From positions 1-64,000 of the forward strand of contig SADC01000163.1 in NCBI GenBank assembly GCA_004194705.1: a stretch of 64,000 bases of DNA. Reading direction: 5' to 3'. This DNA comes from Ditylenchus dipsaci (Eukaryota; Nematoda; Chromadorea; Rhabditida; Anguinidae). Below, in pieces: positions 12,074-24,200 of this stretch (position 1 is its first letter; each line of letters starts with the position of its first letter). The translations under genes were made by a program, and so were the position numbers. The notes beneath the pieces are model-generated. The model had not been told where the DNA came from. It was given only the letters and a program-made list of their open reading frames with translations, and searched no databases.

Positions 12074-13564
12074 GTTAGTTACCTGTTTGAAGCTCTTTTA
12101 GAATTGGTCTGTGAACTGTCAATTTTCTTTTATGTGTGCCATAGCATTGACTTTAGCCTTTTTGTTGACGATAAAAGCAAGTCATGTGAACACTTAATTT
12201 GTCTCTTAGTCATCAGCACCTAAAGAGCTTGGAAACTGAAAGTTGATTGGTTGTAGGCACTTGTGCACTTGGGGGCCCCTTTTTAAACTATATTCACAGT
12301 TAACCAAAAAAGGGACCCCCCAAGTGCACAAGTACCTGGTTATAGGGTGGCATTTAGCTTCAATTTCGGAAACATTCTTCTTGTCGTCAAAAAAAAAGTC
12401 ACGTTTTTATTTTAGGTTTGTAACCTGTTGACCTATCAGACGATTTCATTTACATCTTCTGTAAATTAGAAACAACTAATCAGTAGCAAGTTGTATTCCA
12501 CGAAATTTTATGAAAAAGAGCGGTTTTTAATGGTTTCATTGCTACCGTGACAAACACTATCTTACTTGCATCACAAAACGAAACTACTGACTTCATCGTT
12601 TCGAAGCACACTCATACACAGGGTGCGCCAAAATTACGCGGCCACTCGAAAAAAATTTGAGTAGGTAGCCTCTTGCCCGGTTGATTTCTGAATTTTTGAA
12701 CTAAAATTCTCGACAATTTCCAAATTCACTCAGAATCTTGTGCTACAGTCGTGAAATATCGTAAAGAGACGAGAAAATATTACAATGCCAGATATTCGAA
12801 AATAAACCGAGCAAGGCTTTACCGCATTTTCTCTAATAAGGCGGCCCCTCGACTTTGAAGACCTATGTCACAGCCCAGAGTAAATATTTTGCAAGCTCTT
12901 TCTTGCTTTTCTCAACTCCCGCAAGCTCTACCGATCGCACTTCACAGCTTTGGGTTGAGCACATACAAATCTCGACATCGAATTCCAACTTTTTCGATTT
13001 TGCTCATCCAAAAAATAAATTGGCCGGCCGCCTTATTTAAAGGAAATACGGTAGCCAAAGAGTGGCTGCGTTCTTGTAACGCACCCTTTACCTCTTACCA
13101 TTATTTTAACTGCAGAAAGTGACATTTAACTGGTGAATACCATATAACCAGGAGATGAAATCAAACCTTTACGTTTCAATCCTGAATTCAGATACTTCAG
13201 AAGTGGTGTCAAAGTGCGTAGGTGGCCGACCGAGAGTGAGAACAAAAACCCGATAAGAAATTTTCCCAATTTTTTTTGGTCGAAATTGAATTGACCCGAT
13301 TTAACCAGGTCCTGTCTGAAGAAAATAGTGCAAACCACTTTTTAAAAAAAATCGGGATTTGTATAGGTTACAAGGTAGTTTCACAGACCAATTCTAGCTG
13401 CTTCTAAGTGTGTACTCAAGAAACTAATCATGCCTTTTAAGCATAAGGATAAAGATGATGAGTAGAAATAGATTTGACCTATTCGTATTGTTCCCGTTGC
13501 TGTTCGAATTGGCGTGAAATCAGAATAAAACTTTTGCTTTGAATTTGTTTTTGTTGTACTTGTT
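12074..13564. other. repeat-rich interval with a hairpin and a P2 MITE
   Basis: A hairpin lies at about 12,253-12,343 with arms 'cacttgtgcacttggggg' and complement. A family P2 MITE lies at 12,820-13,053, bounded by 'taccgcattttctctaata' and 'aaggaaatacggta'. No further exon of the upstream gene is evident. Confidence 0.5.
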
Positions 13565-14640
13565 CAGAGGTGGGCCAAGACCAGATCAGATTCCGTCAAG
13601 ACCAAATTACAAATATCTTTGTTCAAAATTAGAGACATTTTGCCGGAGTTCAAATTTTCTGGTTTAAAAAATTCATAATGGGGGTTTGAATATCAGTCCA
13701 TAGTGGCCAAAAGTCACTGGAATTTGTTTTTCGGGGTTACTACTTTCGGGCGGTGGTGAACTTTTAAAGAAAAAGCAATTGCGCACATCAGAATGGTCAT
13801 CTAGTGCACTGAATCTCTCAGAATCTTATTTAAGCAATTCAGACCACCTTCAACTTTTCCAGACCACCTTAAAAACTGGTTTGAGGTTCTATGGAATGTC
13901 TTAGTGTGAAGTTCCGAGATATTCAGTGCACCAGATGACTATGCTGATGTGCACAATCGCTTTTTGTGATAAGTTCATCACCTCTTCAGTAAACCCCTGA
14001 AGAACAAATTCCAGTGGCTTTTGGTCATCATGGACTGAGATTCTGACCCACTTATGGATTTTCAAAACGAGAGAAGTTGAACTCCTGCGAAATTTTTCTA
14101 ATATTTATAATTTGCTCAAACTCCCCAGACTCCGGCGTAACACGAGTCGCGTAACAAAGTTTTAAAGGTTTCTACAACAACTATTTCAATTTTAACCTGT
14201 AGTTATCTTATACTCGAAATGACCGCTAGAATCTAGCGAACATTTTAGTAACAATAGCTCCCACAGTTCACATTCAAATTTTTGAGAAATCAACAAAAGC
14301 AAGTCGTGTAACAGCGTGTTACGCAGGTCGAGTCACGCAACACGCTGTTACGCGACTTGCTTTTGTTGATTTCTCGAAAATTTGAATGTGAACTGTGGGA
14401 GCTATTGTTACTAAAATGTTTGCTAGATTCTAGCGGTCATTTCGAGTATAAGATAACTACAGGTTAAAATTGAAATAGTTGTTGTGGAAGCCTTTAAAAG
14501 TTTGTTACGAGACTCGTGTTACGCCGGAGTCTGGGTGGAGCTTCAGAGGTGAGAAGCAATTTCGGTCTTATCCGGGCTATACTGGTCTTCTTCGGTCTGG
14601 TCTGATCCGGTCTAGTCTCGGTCTTTACTCACCTCTATAC
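13565..14640. mobile_element. composite inverted-repeat element
   Basis: Outer ends are inverted: 'agaggtgggccaagaccaga' on the left, and 'cggtctggtctgatccgg' with 'ctcacctct' on the right. Inside are two further inverted repeats. One spans about 13,675-14,058 (arms 'ccagtggcttttggtc', 'gcactgaatctc'). The other is a nearly perfect palindrome at 14,122-14,531 (arms contain 'gccggagtct' and 'ctagattctagcggtcat'). No coding sequence is seen. Confidence 0.55.
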
Positions 14641-14685
14641 TGGGTGTTTCAAAAGTTCTGCATGGACTTTGAAAGTGTTATATTT

Positions 14686-15466
14686 TAGAACTCTCATCAT
14701 TATTCATTTTTCGCACTTTTTGATACTTCTATCCGGGCCGATCATTTTTTCGCCTGACAATTGATAGTAAACGATTTCTTTTTTTAAGCTAATTAATTTT
14801 ATTTTTTTGCGGAAATTTTTAGTTTACTATTTTTAAGCCCTGTTTCTTAGGAACGCCTGACGATTGGATACACTGAACTGATTGGATACAGATTTTTGTA
14901 TCCAATAGGTGTATCCAACCGTCGATTTGTATCCAATCGGTGTATCCAATCGTCAAATTAGTGTTTTGACGATTGGATACACCGATTGGATACAAATCGA
15001 CGGTTGGATACAGTGTATCCAATCGTCAGGCGTTCGTCTTAGCTACAATTTGATGAGTCAAACTTATTTTTCGGTCATTCTGGAAAAAGTTATGACCATC
15101 AAGATAAAAGCGTCGATTTCTAGTCAAAATAAAGGATAAAGCCACATAAATAATAGCTTTTGTGAAAAAAATTCAATGAAAAAATAACACTTAATGCACC
15201 ATTCTTTTATAGCTCTTTGATTTTTCTACAAAATGACACAGTGATGTCAATAATGCCGAAAAACTGTACTACAGTTGCAAAAACTGTAGTACTGTTTTGA
15301 AACTGTAGTACAGTTTTTCGGCATTATTGACATCACTGAAATGACATGTTCATTTTTTTTTAGAAAAACACAGGGCTGAGAAACGGACGATTGAATTAAG
15401 ACAAGTCGAAAATGGGCTTTTTTGAAAAATGATCGGCCCTGATAGAAGTATCAAAAAGTGCGAAAA
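14686..15466. mobile_element. nested inverted repeats with a 'gattggatac' array
   Basis: Outer arms match as 'gatacttctatccgggccga' and 'cggccctgatagaagtatc'. Inside, 14,848-15,032 is an inverted array of 'gattggatac' units, ending in 'gaacgcctgacg' and its complement, with a weak flanking match (tttcttagg/cgtcttagc). A perfect hairpin at 15,241-15,340 has arms 'gcattattgacatcac' around 'ctgtagtacagt'. No gene is present. Confidence 0.6.
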
Positions 15467-15954
15467 ATGAAAACGTGCTGCAAAAGTCATTGTTACAGTT
15501 TTGTAGAGGAGGAAAGATGCTGCAAAACTGGTGTTTAACTTTTTCAGCTAAACAATTATTTTAGACCAAATAACTTTAAAATACAAAAATACGGACATCG
15601 TATACTATCAATTGTCCGCAACTGTATGATCACAAAATACTTCAATTCATGAGACGTATTTGATTTTCGAGGGTCTCTTCATGCACATATGGTCGTTTGG
15701 TGCAGAAAATTAAAACAACTTTAAAGAGACAACAATTATTTAATCCAATAAAACGCTGAAATTGTTAATTTTTCAAAGGACATGACTTTTGAGGGGAGGA
15801 GAATATTGGATCATTTCCAACTGGGCCAGCTCAAATAGGTCCAAATTCAAATTAAGGCCACTTGCGAATTGAGCCAATTTCAAATAAGGCTACGACTTTT
15901 ACTGAAATATATGTGAAAAAGTTGTTGACAAGTTTACCCTCTTCTCTCTCTATA

Positions 15955-16312
15955 AAGGACCATCGCCGTTCATGACAAAGACGATTTCGAGTTTTTGAAT
16001 TCGCGGGTGTCAGCTCTTTTATTGCAAAAATATATTTCGAATTGTTTTTTGTTTGCGATTAAAATTTAGTTAAAGAAACATCCACTAGTCGAGCCCAACG
16101 TCGCTTGATAATGCCAGATCAGACGACCTAGCTGACTCCCATTGAGCTAAACCTATTATTGGTAACTGATGATTCGCCTCATCTAATACATAAATTTAAA
16201 TTTTAGATACAAATAAAAAAATAATTCGAAATATATTTTTGCAATAAAAGAGCTGACACCCGCGAATTCAAAAACTCGAAATTGCCATTGTCATCAACGG
16301 CGATGGTCCTTT
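15955..16312. mobile_element. short element with tRNA-like core
   Basis: Ends are inverted: 'aaaggaccatcgccgtt' on the left and 'aacggcgatggtcctttaa' on the right. On the minus strand the core at about 16,100-16,165 reads like a tRNA 5' half. An A-box-like 'tagctcaatgggag' is followed about 40 nt later by 'gggctcgactag', a degenerate B-box. The same core recurs inside the large palindrome (about 50,245-50,300). The TTAA-like ends and tRNA core link it to the element at 40,226-40,898. Confidence 0.65.
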
Positions 16313-16794
16313 AATCCAATAAAACGCTGAAATTGTTAATTTTTCGAAGGACATGACTTTTGAGGGCATATATGCGTTTAGTTACTTTTGTATGATGCTA
16401 GAATTCAAGTTTTTTTCATTTATACTTTATATGAAAGAATTTGTTTCTAACTTAGACGAAGCCTTAGGCGAATGGTAGGCCAGCTCACGTTAGGACGAGC
16501 ATAACAACAAAAAGAAATTTTTGCTTTATTCCACAATGAAGGGGGATTCAGCCTTGGTCCCCTGTTAGTTTTTTTGTGGCTTTTTAGGCTTAGGCAAAGG
16601 TAGGCCAGCGTGGGTTAGGACGGACTCAAACATGAGTCTGAATCATGTTCAAGTCCATCTTTATATACTTACCCTATCTTTGCCTAAGTTTAAGCCTGAA
16701 AAATCACGTTGAAAAAACGACAGAGGGACCAACGCAAAAATTTTTGGTTCTGCAACCATTTATCATTTAGTTAAAAGGCTCATATTGAATTTAC

Positions 16795-17205
16795 CCCTTG
16801 AAAGTCTGAATTTCCCCCTCTAATTACTGAAATTATCCTCTAATTTTATATTTTAAATTTTATCGGCATTTTCATTGCAACTTTTTCAAGGGTTTTGCAT
16901 TAGCTTGAGGCCCTGGATCTTGGCTTTCTAATAAGCTATAAAACTCTGCTGAATTATTTGAAGAACGTAGGGGTCTAACGGTTTTGAGAAAAATTGACGT
17001 TTTTTTCGACATTGTTAGATTCCTGTGTTCCTCAAATCATTCAGCGGAGTTTTATAGCTTATTAGAAAGCCAAGATATGGGGCTACAAGCTGATGCAAAA
17101 CCCTTAAAATAGTTACAATGAAAATGCTGATAATGATTGAATAATAAAATTAGAGGGGGAATTTCTGTAATTAGAGGGGGAAATTCAGACTTTTAAGGGT
17201 GCATT
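16795..17205. repeat. long inverted repeat
   Basis: Arms of roughly 170 bp match in inverted orientation, for example 'cttggctttctaataagcta' on the left and 'tagcttattagaaagccaag' on the right. Termini are 'gtctgaatttccccctcta' and 'aggggg...ttcagac'. It is non-coding and probably a MITE. Confidence 0.7.
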
Positions 17206-17827
17206 TCAGACTGAAATATTCAGTTACAGCCTTAGTTAAAATTCCAAAAAAAAACAAAAGGTTTTAATTTAATTTTTTCTCTTGAGTGGAATTTTAGATT
17301 CACAGTGATCACTAATCAGTAGAGATGGGCATTTGCCTTTGATCAATACCAATATTTCAAAGTCGTGGACCCTAATATATTGCCCAATACCAATATTTTT
17401 TCAAAAGTCTATTTTTTCATCAAAATATTAAAAAAAAAAGTTCCTAATTCAGTCTTATCTCAATTTAGTAACCCATTGGAACTGATTTTTTGGCCTAAAG
17501 AAACGAAAATTGATCCATTTCGGTTTTTATTAGGTTATTAATCGAAATGTGCTCGGAAATCAAATAATCGATCAATTTTTACACTGAAGTTTGTACGAAT
17601 TAAATTTCGGACGATCTGAATTTCGGACTAATTAAAGGGCCATTGCCGTCTCCGACAATGGTTGTCCCCTGCCAATTCAAAAAAATTTCCTGATCCTTGA
17701 ACGTCTGCACGGATTTTTCAACTTGGTTTCTAACACAAATATACCTGAAATTAAATTCTAGGCCTTGTTTTGTTAGAAACCAAGCTGAGAAATCCGTACA
17801 GAAGTTCAATGATCAGATGAAAATTGT

Positions 17828-18866
17828 GGCTGGGGGAAACTTGCCAAAAACGAAATTTGCCAAATACGAAATTTGCCAAAACGAAATTTGCCAAAACGAA
17901 ATATGCCAAAACGAAATTTGCCGAAACGAAATTTGGCCAACGAACCAACAGGGGGGACCAAGGCCGTTTTTACGTTTTTTCGAAATTTTCGAAACTGTGT
18001 CCTAACCACCTAAAAACACCCCAAACAACCAAAAACCTCCTAAAACAGCAAAAACCACCCAAAATCACACTAAACAACTCAAAACACCCAAACCACCGAA
18101 ACCATCCAAAACTACACTAAACAAAAATTTTGCGGGAATTTGAATTTTTAGTCTGAACCAACCAAACCAAGTGGTCGTCCACTTGGATCGAATTTTTTTT
18201 TTACGTTTTGGCTTCTAAAACCAGTTTTCTAGACTAATTCGTGCACGCTTAACATGGTTTGACAGTGACAAAATGCCGTTTTCTCAGTTATTTTTTGAGT
18301 TTTGGCAAATAATTGATTTTACCAAAATCAATTATTCCCCAAAAACTCAAAAATTTCTTCATAAAACGTGATTTTACCACTGTCAAACCATGTTCAGCGT
18401 GCACGAATAAGTCCAGAAAATAGGATTTGGAATCCAAAAACGTAAAAAAAAATTCGAACCAAGTCGACGACCACTTGGTTTGGTTGGTTCAGACTAAAAA
18501 TTTAAATTAAATTTATAAATTTTAATTTTGTTTGGTGAAGTTTTGAATGGTTTTTGGTGGTTTTTGGTGTTCTGGGTGGTTTTGTGTGATTTTGGGTGGT
18601 TTTGGGTGATTTTGGATGGTTTTCGCTGGTTTGGGGTGATTTTAGGTGGTTAGGACAGTTAGGACACAGTTTCGAAAATTTTGAAAAAAACGTAAAAACT
18701 GCCTTGGTCCCCCTGTTGCTTCGTTGGCCAAATTTCGTTTCGGCAAATTTCGTATTGGCATATTTCGTTTTGGCGCATTTCGAATTGGCAAATTTCGTTT
18801 CGGCAAATTTCGTTTTGGCAAAACATACGTTTGGCAAATTTCGTTTTTGGCAAGTTTCCCCTAGCC
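17828..18866. mobile_element. tandem-repeat-TIR element with 8-bp target duplication
   Basis: Ends read 'ggctgggggaaacttgcc' and, inverted, 'ggctaggggaaacttgcc', followed by arrays of 'aaaacgaaatttgcc' (17,840-17,945 and inverted 18,725-18,860). TIR homology runs about 300 bp inward through 'gtgtcctaaccacc'. Perfect 8-bp repeats 'aaaattgt' lie at 17,820-17,827 and 18,867-18,874. The centre is a P1 MITE (18,163-18,492). Open frames through the arrays (QNEICRNEI-type) are artefacts. Confidence 0.8.
18163..18492. repeat. palindromic MITE, family P1 (best copy)
   Basis: This is a nearly perfect 330-bp palindrome. Its ends are 'accaaaccaagtggtcgtcc' and complement, and its centre is 'attgattttaccaaaatcaa'. 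It sits in the middle of the surrounding tandem-repeat-TIR element, as another copy does at 61,825-62,140. Confidence 0.8.
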
Positions 18867-19042
18867 AAAATTGTTGAATTGGTGGGGACAATTCAAAACA
18901 GGTGGAAATGGCGCTTTAACATTGGGCGAATTGATTTTTGCACGGAAAATTAATGTCATTGCACCAGCTGTCGAATGTGGGAGAAATAATTTGAAATAAA
19001 TCTTGTCATGGTGTTGCACAACTGTGGAAAAGAAAACTCGAC

Positions 19043-19978
19043 TACCGTAATTTCTCTATTAAACGCCCCGGGGCGTTTATTTTTCAACCCTTAAAAAATC
19101 GGAAAAAAATTATTTCGATTTTGAGATTTTTGGCTGCTCAACCAAAATCTGAAAAGTGGAATTAGGTAAACTCGTGCTAATTTAGAAACGCAAAAAACAG
19201 ATTTGCAAAATTATTTTTTGGGCTGAGATATAGTTCACTGAAGGGGGCGTTTATTGAAGAGAGGGCGTTTAATAGAGAAATACGGCATGTCAAAAAAATC
19301 ACTTTTGTGTCAGCACTTGTTTAATGTCATCCATTAGGCCGAAAAAAACGAGGAAATAGGAGTGAAATTTTGAAATTCCTATTGGAAAAATTTCATTATT
19401 TAGCACCCAATATCTTTGTCAAACCCAATACCAATATTTTCGAAAGTCACCAACCAATATCCCAATACCAATATTAACGCCTTTATTTGACCCAATACCC
19501 CAATATCCCAATACCAATATATTGTTTTTTCCCATCTCTACTAACCAGTGTTGTTCCAGCGCCGGCGCCAACCTCTTCTGAAAAAGGCCTAGCGCCGGTG
19601 GCGAGCGCCTCCATAAAAAAATTTTGGATCCAGCGCCAGCGCCGGGTTGATAATTTGGTTTTTGATGTCAATTTTATAAAAAATCTGTATATCCATTTAC
19701 AGTATATTTTTAACAGTGAAAGTTTAATTTTTTTTGTTATCTATTTCAATAAGCAGCATGCCGTATTCATTCCCTCTATTAACTCCCCATGGTGAGTTTT
19801 TCTTCAACACATAAAAAGTCTAAAAATTTTAAGTTCAATTTTGAGATTTTCGGGTGCTTAACCATAATATAAAGAAGGGAATTGTTTGAGCTCGCAGTAA
19901 TCTCATTGAAATATTTGAAATAAGTCCATATGAGCTGGAATTATTAGAGAGTGGGGAGTTTATTAAAGAAATACGGTA
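19043..19978. repeat. two family P2 MITEs and a GC-rich imperfect repeat
   Basis: A P2 copy at 19,043-19,286 has ends 'taccgtaatttctctatta' and 'aatagagaaatacggca'. A second, more diverged copy lies at about 19,755-19,978. P2 inner sequence includes a 'gctgagatatagg'-like word near the right end, shared with copies at 12,820, 27,874, 31,102 and 33,077. Between them 19,553-19,640 carries 'gcgccggcg' blocks like those at 45,060-45,180 and 50,970-51,110. Confidence 0.65.
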
Positions 19979-21269
19979 ATCCATATTGGTTTTGTAAAAA
20001 AGTTATGTAAAGCAATTTCTTTTATCAATGGCATATTATGCCTTGACTAGTAGTAAAAAAAAATTGCCCTCCAAATTGCAAGCCTTAACCCTAACTCTTT
20101 TGCATACTTAGTCAATTAAAGTAAATTTTGTGAATGTAATCCAGTCCAAGAATGAAGTAGTCACATAATGAAATCTATTAGATGTTTGATCATACATTTT
20201 TGAACAATTATTTCTGCATCATTATTTCCATACCATAGTTCAAAATCGCGTCTAGGTCTTGAAACAGAAATTCATTTTGTCAATTTTTAATAAAAAAATG
20301 TATTTCGGTGTTTGGAGCTTGATAAATGCTGAAGAAAAAATGAAAAAATATTCATTATGCTAAAATATAAAATTGGGAGCCTTGTCAACCCTGCATGAAA
20401 TATTTGCGAGCGGGTATTTATGTAAAATTGCTGTAATTTTTTTCTTTTTTGTCGGTTTTGAAAGGGGTTTTCATGCCCTTATCACAGGGCTGCCAACTTA
20501 AAAGTTTTAAATAAAGGACATTTGAGAATTTTTTGTCGAAAAGTGCCATTCTATCCAGTGCTTAATGGAGTCTGAGTACCAAAAATAAATATTTTGACTT
20601 GACATCTCGAAAATTCTAAAGATTGTGGGTCTCAAATAAAGGACAAATATTCAAATAAAGGGCGTTTGGAAGCCCTGACTTATCACGATATTCTGAGGAT
20701 GATTACTGGATGGTTAATTCTCATTTGGCTGAAATTACTGAAACCTTGAAAATATCTCAAAAAACGACATTTCACTGCTATCAAAACATCAAATGATTCT
20801 ATTACTACTCTTTTTCATAAGGGAGGGGCTGAACAAGCACCGGTTTATTAAACGCGCAGGCTCGGAGATGTCATACTCTTGACCAGGGCTGTAAATTTTG
20901 GAATTTCAGCACCGGCACCGCACCGAGCACCGGCCTGGAAAATTTTGGCACCGGGCATCGGCGGTGCCGGTGCGGCCGGTGCCGGTGCCGCACCGGTGCC
21001 ATTTACAGCACTGCTCTTGACTCTAGCCTATTGCAACAGTTTCAATGTGTCACCCTGTATAAGTTCAGTCGCATTAAAGACTCTAACATTACAAATTAGA
21101 CGACCGGAAATAGTCTATTCATCAATGGACAAAAAGACAACGGTTATTTTTAGTGTGTGGGAATGTGCTTTTTGGATACATAGATAACTCACCACTATAG
21201 ACTGTTCAATTGTGTTTGGTTAGTTATTTATTATCCTAGCTATCACTGAAACTTGTTTTAATGTTTTAG
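19979..21269. other. intergenic, degenerate repeats, possible promoter region of the next gene
   Basis: A GC-rich 'accggtgccggtgc' block lies at 20,905-21,003. The rest is AT-rich with no exon that I can support. The segment 21,190-21,269 ends in 'gttttag', a good acceptor just before the start codon of the next gene. Confidence 0.4.
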
Positions 21270-21287
21270 AACATTTTTCAAAGCAAC

Positions 21288-24200
21288 ATGGGTTCGGAGA
21301 TGTTCTTTGGCACCTGTTTTATGGCTGTATTCTGGCTGACTATTTTTCTGACCATCAGCGCCTATTATCCCGAGGAAGAGGAGAACACGAATTGCCGCTT
21401 TTCTCGCCAACACTTGCAAGGTGGATTTAAAAAAAACGCTTTGAAAGTTAAAAGTGCTTTTCAATTCTATATTAGCATTTTCTATGGATTTTTTGTCTTG
21501 ATTTTCAAAATTTGCTTGCATTATGGATGAATTTATTTAGGAATTAAAAAAAGGTTAACACAAAACTTCAAATAAAAATACTAATATAAAGTTAGCGATC
21601 AATTTTCACACATTAGCAAGCGTTTTTCATAAATATCGTATAACCTCTACCAACATCCAACCGCGGCGCAAAACCTCGTCCGAAAAGCTCCGTCCGCAAA
21701 ATCACGTCCGGAAACACGCATCCGCAAAATATTGTCCGCAAGTTTGGCCAACCCGTGGTACCAACAAACAAACCACTTCATTTCCTGTGTCCTGTTGCGG
21801 ATTAATCGACAGCAATTACACCTGGATGAAAGAATGAGCGATAAGCAATAAACCACAAAAACTACTCCTTTATCGTGATGCTGTATCCTAATCAATGTAA
21901 ACGAAATATTCAAAGTTAAGATAATTGGCATTACCTGCACAAGTGAGGAGAGAGTTTTCACAGAGCTTTTGCACCACTAGAGTCTGAGATTTGGCTTTTG
22001 TCAGAGAAATTTGTATCACTGAAGTCGTTTTTTAGTCGCATTGTCGATTTCTGAAAATATGAGAAAGTCATATCGACGAAAAGAAACTAAAAGAAAACGG
22101 GTACGCGGTGAAAATTCAGGCGTTATTTCAAATTCATAAAGTAGAATCACAAGTTTCCAAGTAAAAATTTTTTGAAAATGTGAGGGAGCTTTGGCGCCGA
22201 AAGTTTGAAATATGATCCCCTTGCCTCTATTAATCCCCGACCCTCTTATAATCCACCGCGCCAAACCTGCCCCCTCTCTCCGGATCGAAGGTTGAGAAAT
22301 AATCCACCGTGACGATTAAAAACATATACGCTAATCATTTTTTTTAGGCATCGAGAGCTGCATGGAAGCCGCTAAGCTGTGTGAAAAAGGTATTAACAGT
22401 GCTAAATAAAAAAGCTAGGAAATATGCAAAGAAACTATGATTTGAAATTTTATGGAAAGTTATGTACGCATAGTCTAAGTCACAGGTTGAAATTTCTATT
22501 ACTCAGGGCTGTCGTTATTTATAAGATTTGTCGACGCTAGTTGCTAATCCCACCCTCCCCACAAAAATTGGACCTACTCGTTATATTCCCGAGTAGCTGT
22601 TTTGGGGAAGGGATATACCGTATTTCGTCTAATAACTTCCAGTGCTCGAATGCATAATCGAGTTGGTACGAAAATTGGCCAACTTTTGGTCCAAAAAGTT
22701 GGCCAATTTTTGGCCAGTTTGACCAAAAATTGGCCAACTTTTTGGACCAAAAATTGGCCAATTTTGGTACTGCTTTGGATCTCAATTTTTTAACAATTTT
22801 GTACAAATTTTGGACCATTTTTGGTCCAGTTTTATTTATTTACCAGCTTGTTAAAAATATACACAATTTCACTGAAAATGCGAAACGCTCGACATAAAAG
22901 AAGACTAAATTGATAGTTGGCAGAGTCAACTGGCTAACTTAAAATATTGTTTTTCAGAATTTTTTTTGAAGGGGGACGTTAAATTGAGAGTTGACTGTCT
23001 ATATATGTTATATTTTATTTATATAAATTCAAAGATGTAAGAAAGTAACAGATGTCATTTTAGACAGTTCATTTTTTTGTATTTTATGTATTTGAAAAAA
23101 TCCTCTTTTAACCGCTTGTTTAAATATCTTTCAAAGCAAGTGAAATTTAATTGCTGTTTAAATATTGAATATATATCAATACATATATATTAAATATATA
23201 TATATTTAAATATTTGCTCAAGGCTGAGATATGAGATCAATAGGGTGGGGAGTTATTAGAGTGTGGGGGATTAATAAAAAAGTACAAAAGGTACAATTTT
23301 TTGTGTGGAAAAGTGTTAGAAAACAGCTTTTTATCGTTTTAAGCACATAAAAATTACTTAAGAGTCGTTTATACACGATTTACAAAATTTACAAAATGCA
23401 AACAAGATATCATTTATTGCATCATCTCTAAAAAATTTAACACAAAAAGGGGAAAGTATAAAGCAAATCAGAACAACGATTTGCTTCATACTTTACCTTT
23501 TTGTGTTGAATTTTTAAAATTTGAAAAATTTAAATTGGCGCCTTTTGAATTTTAAAGGGAATAAGGGCTGTATTGGGAGGGGAAGGGAATAAAAGGGGCC
23601 ACTTTTATGGCAGACGTTAAAAATTCAAATTTTTGTATTCTTCGGCTGCCTCACCATGTTTTTCAACTGGGCCGTGGCAAAAAGACTCTATATGCATTTT
23701 ATGGTCAAGAGTACTTCTCGGAATCATGTCTAAGGTAAGTGCCCTTCGGGGCGCAGGGGGCTTGGGGCTTGGAGTTGAGATGCGCACACACACATACCTT
23801 AGACACAAATCACTAATAAACTCCGTCAAATTTACCCCCTATATAACGTACCCCTCGATTTAACGTACCCCTAGAGCCGGTCCCCAGGGGTACGTTAAAA
23901 CAAGACTCGACTGTATCTACAATATTAATAATTATAATTGTTAAATTAAGAATCTTCAAATATCTTTTTCGGCTAAATTTACCGATAGTCCCACCACTCA
24001 ATTAACCTTGACCCCCACCAGTGAATCAGCTTAGGAGACCAAGGCATTTTTTTTTTTCAATTTAAAATCTTAAAGTAATTCTTAAAAACAGTATATTCAC
24101 ACTTTTAAATTATTATTATTATTATTCAAATTGAAATCAACTGTAAGTTTTGTATTTGAATGGTATTTAAATGTTTGCTTCATTTGGCAAAAACTTTTGA

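Larger units (their letters stand above)
17636..18915. mobile_element. TTAA-flanked element hosting two nested insertions
   Basis: TTAA occurs at 17,632-17,635 and 18,916-18,919, and the termini are related ('aagggccattgcc', and 'aagcgccatttcc' read inward on the other strand). This is the TTAA signature of piggyBac-type insertion. Inside lies a tandem-repeat-TIR element (17,828-18,866), and inside that a P1 palindrome. No transposase is present. It shares a left end with the remnant at 7,284. Confidence 0.65.
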
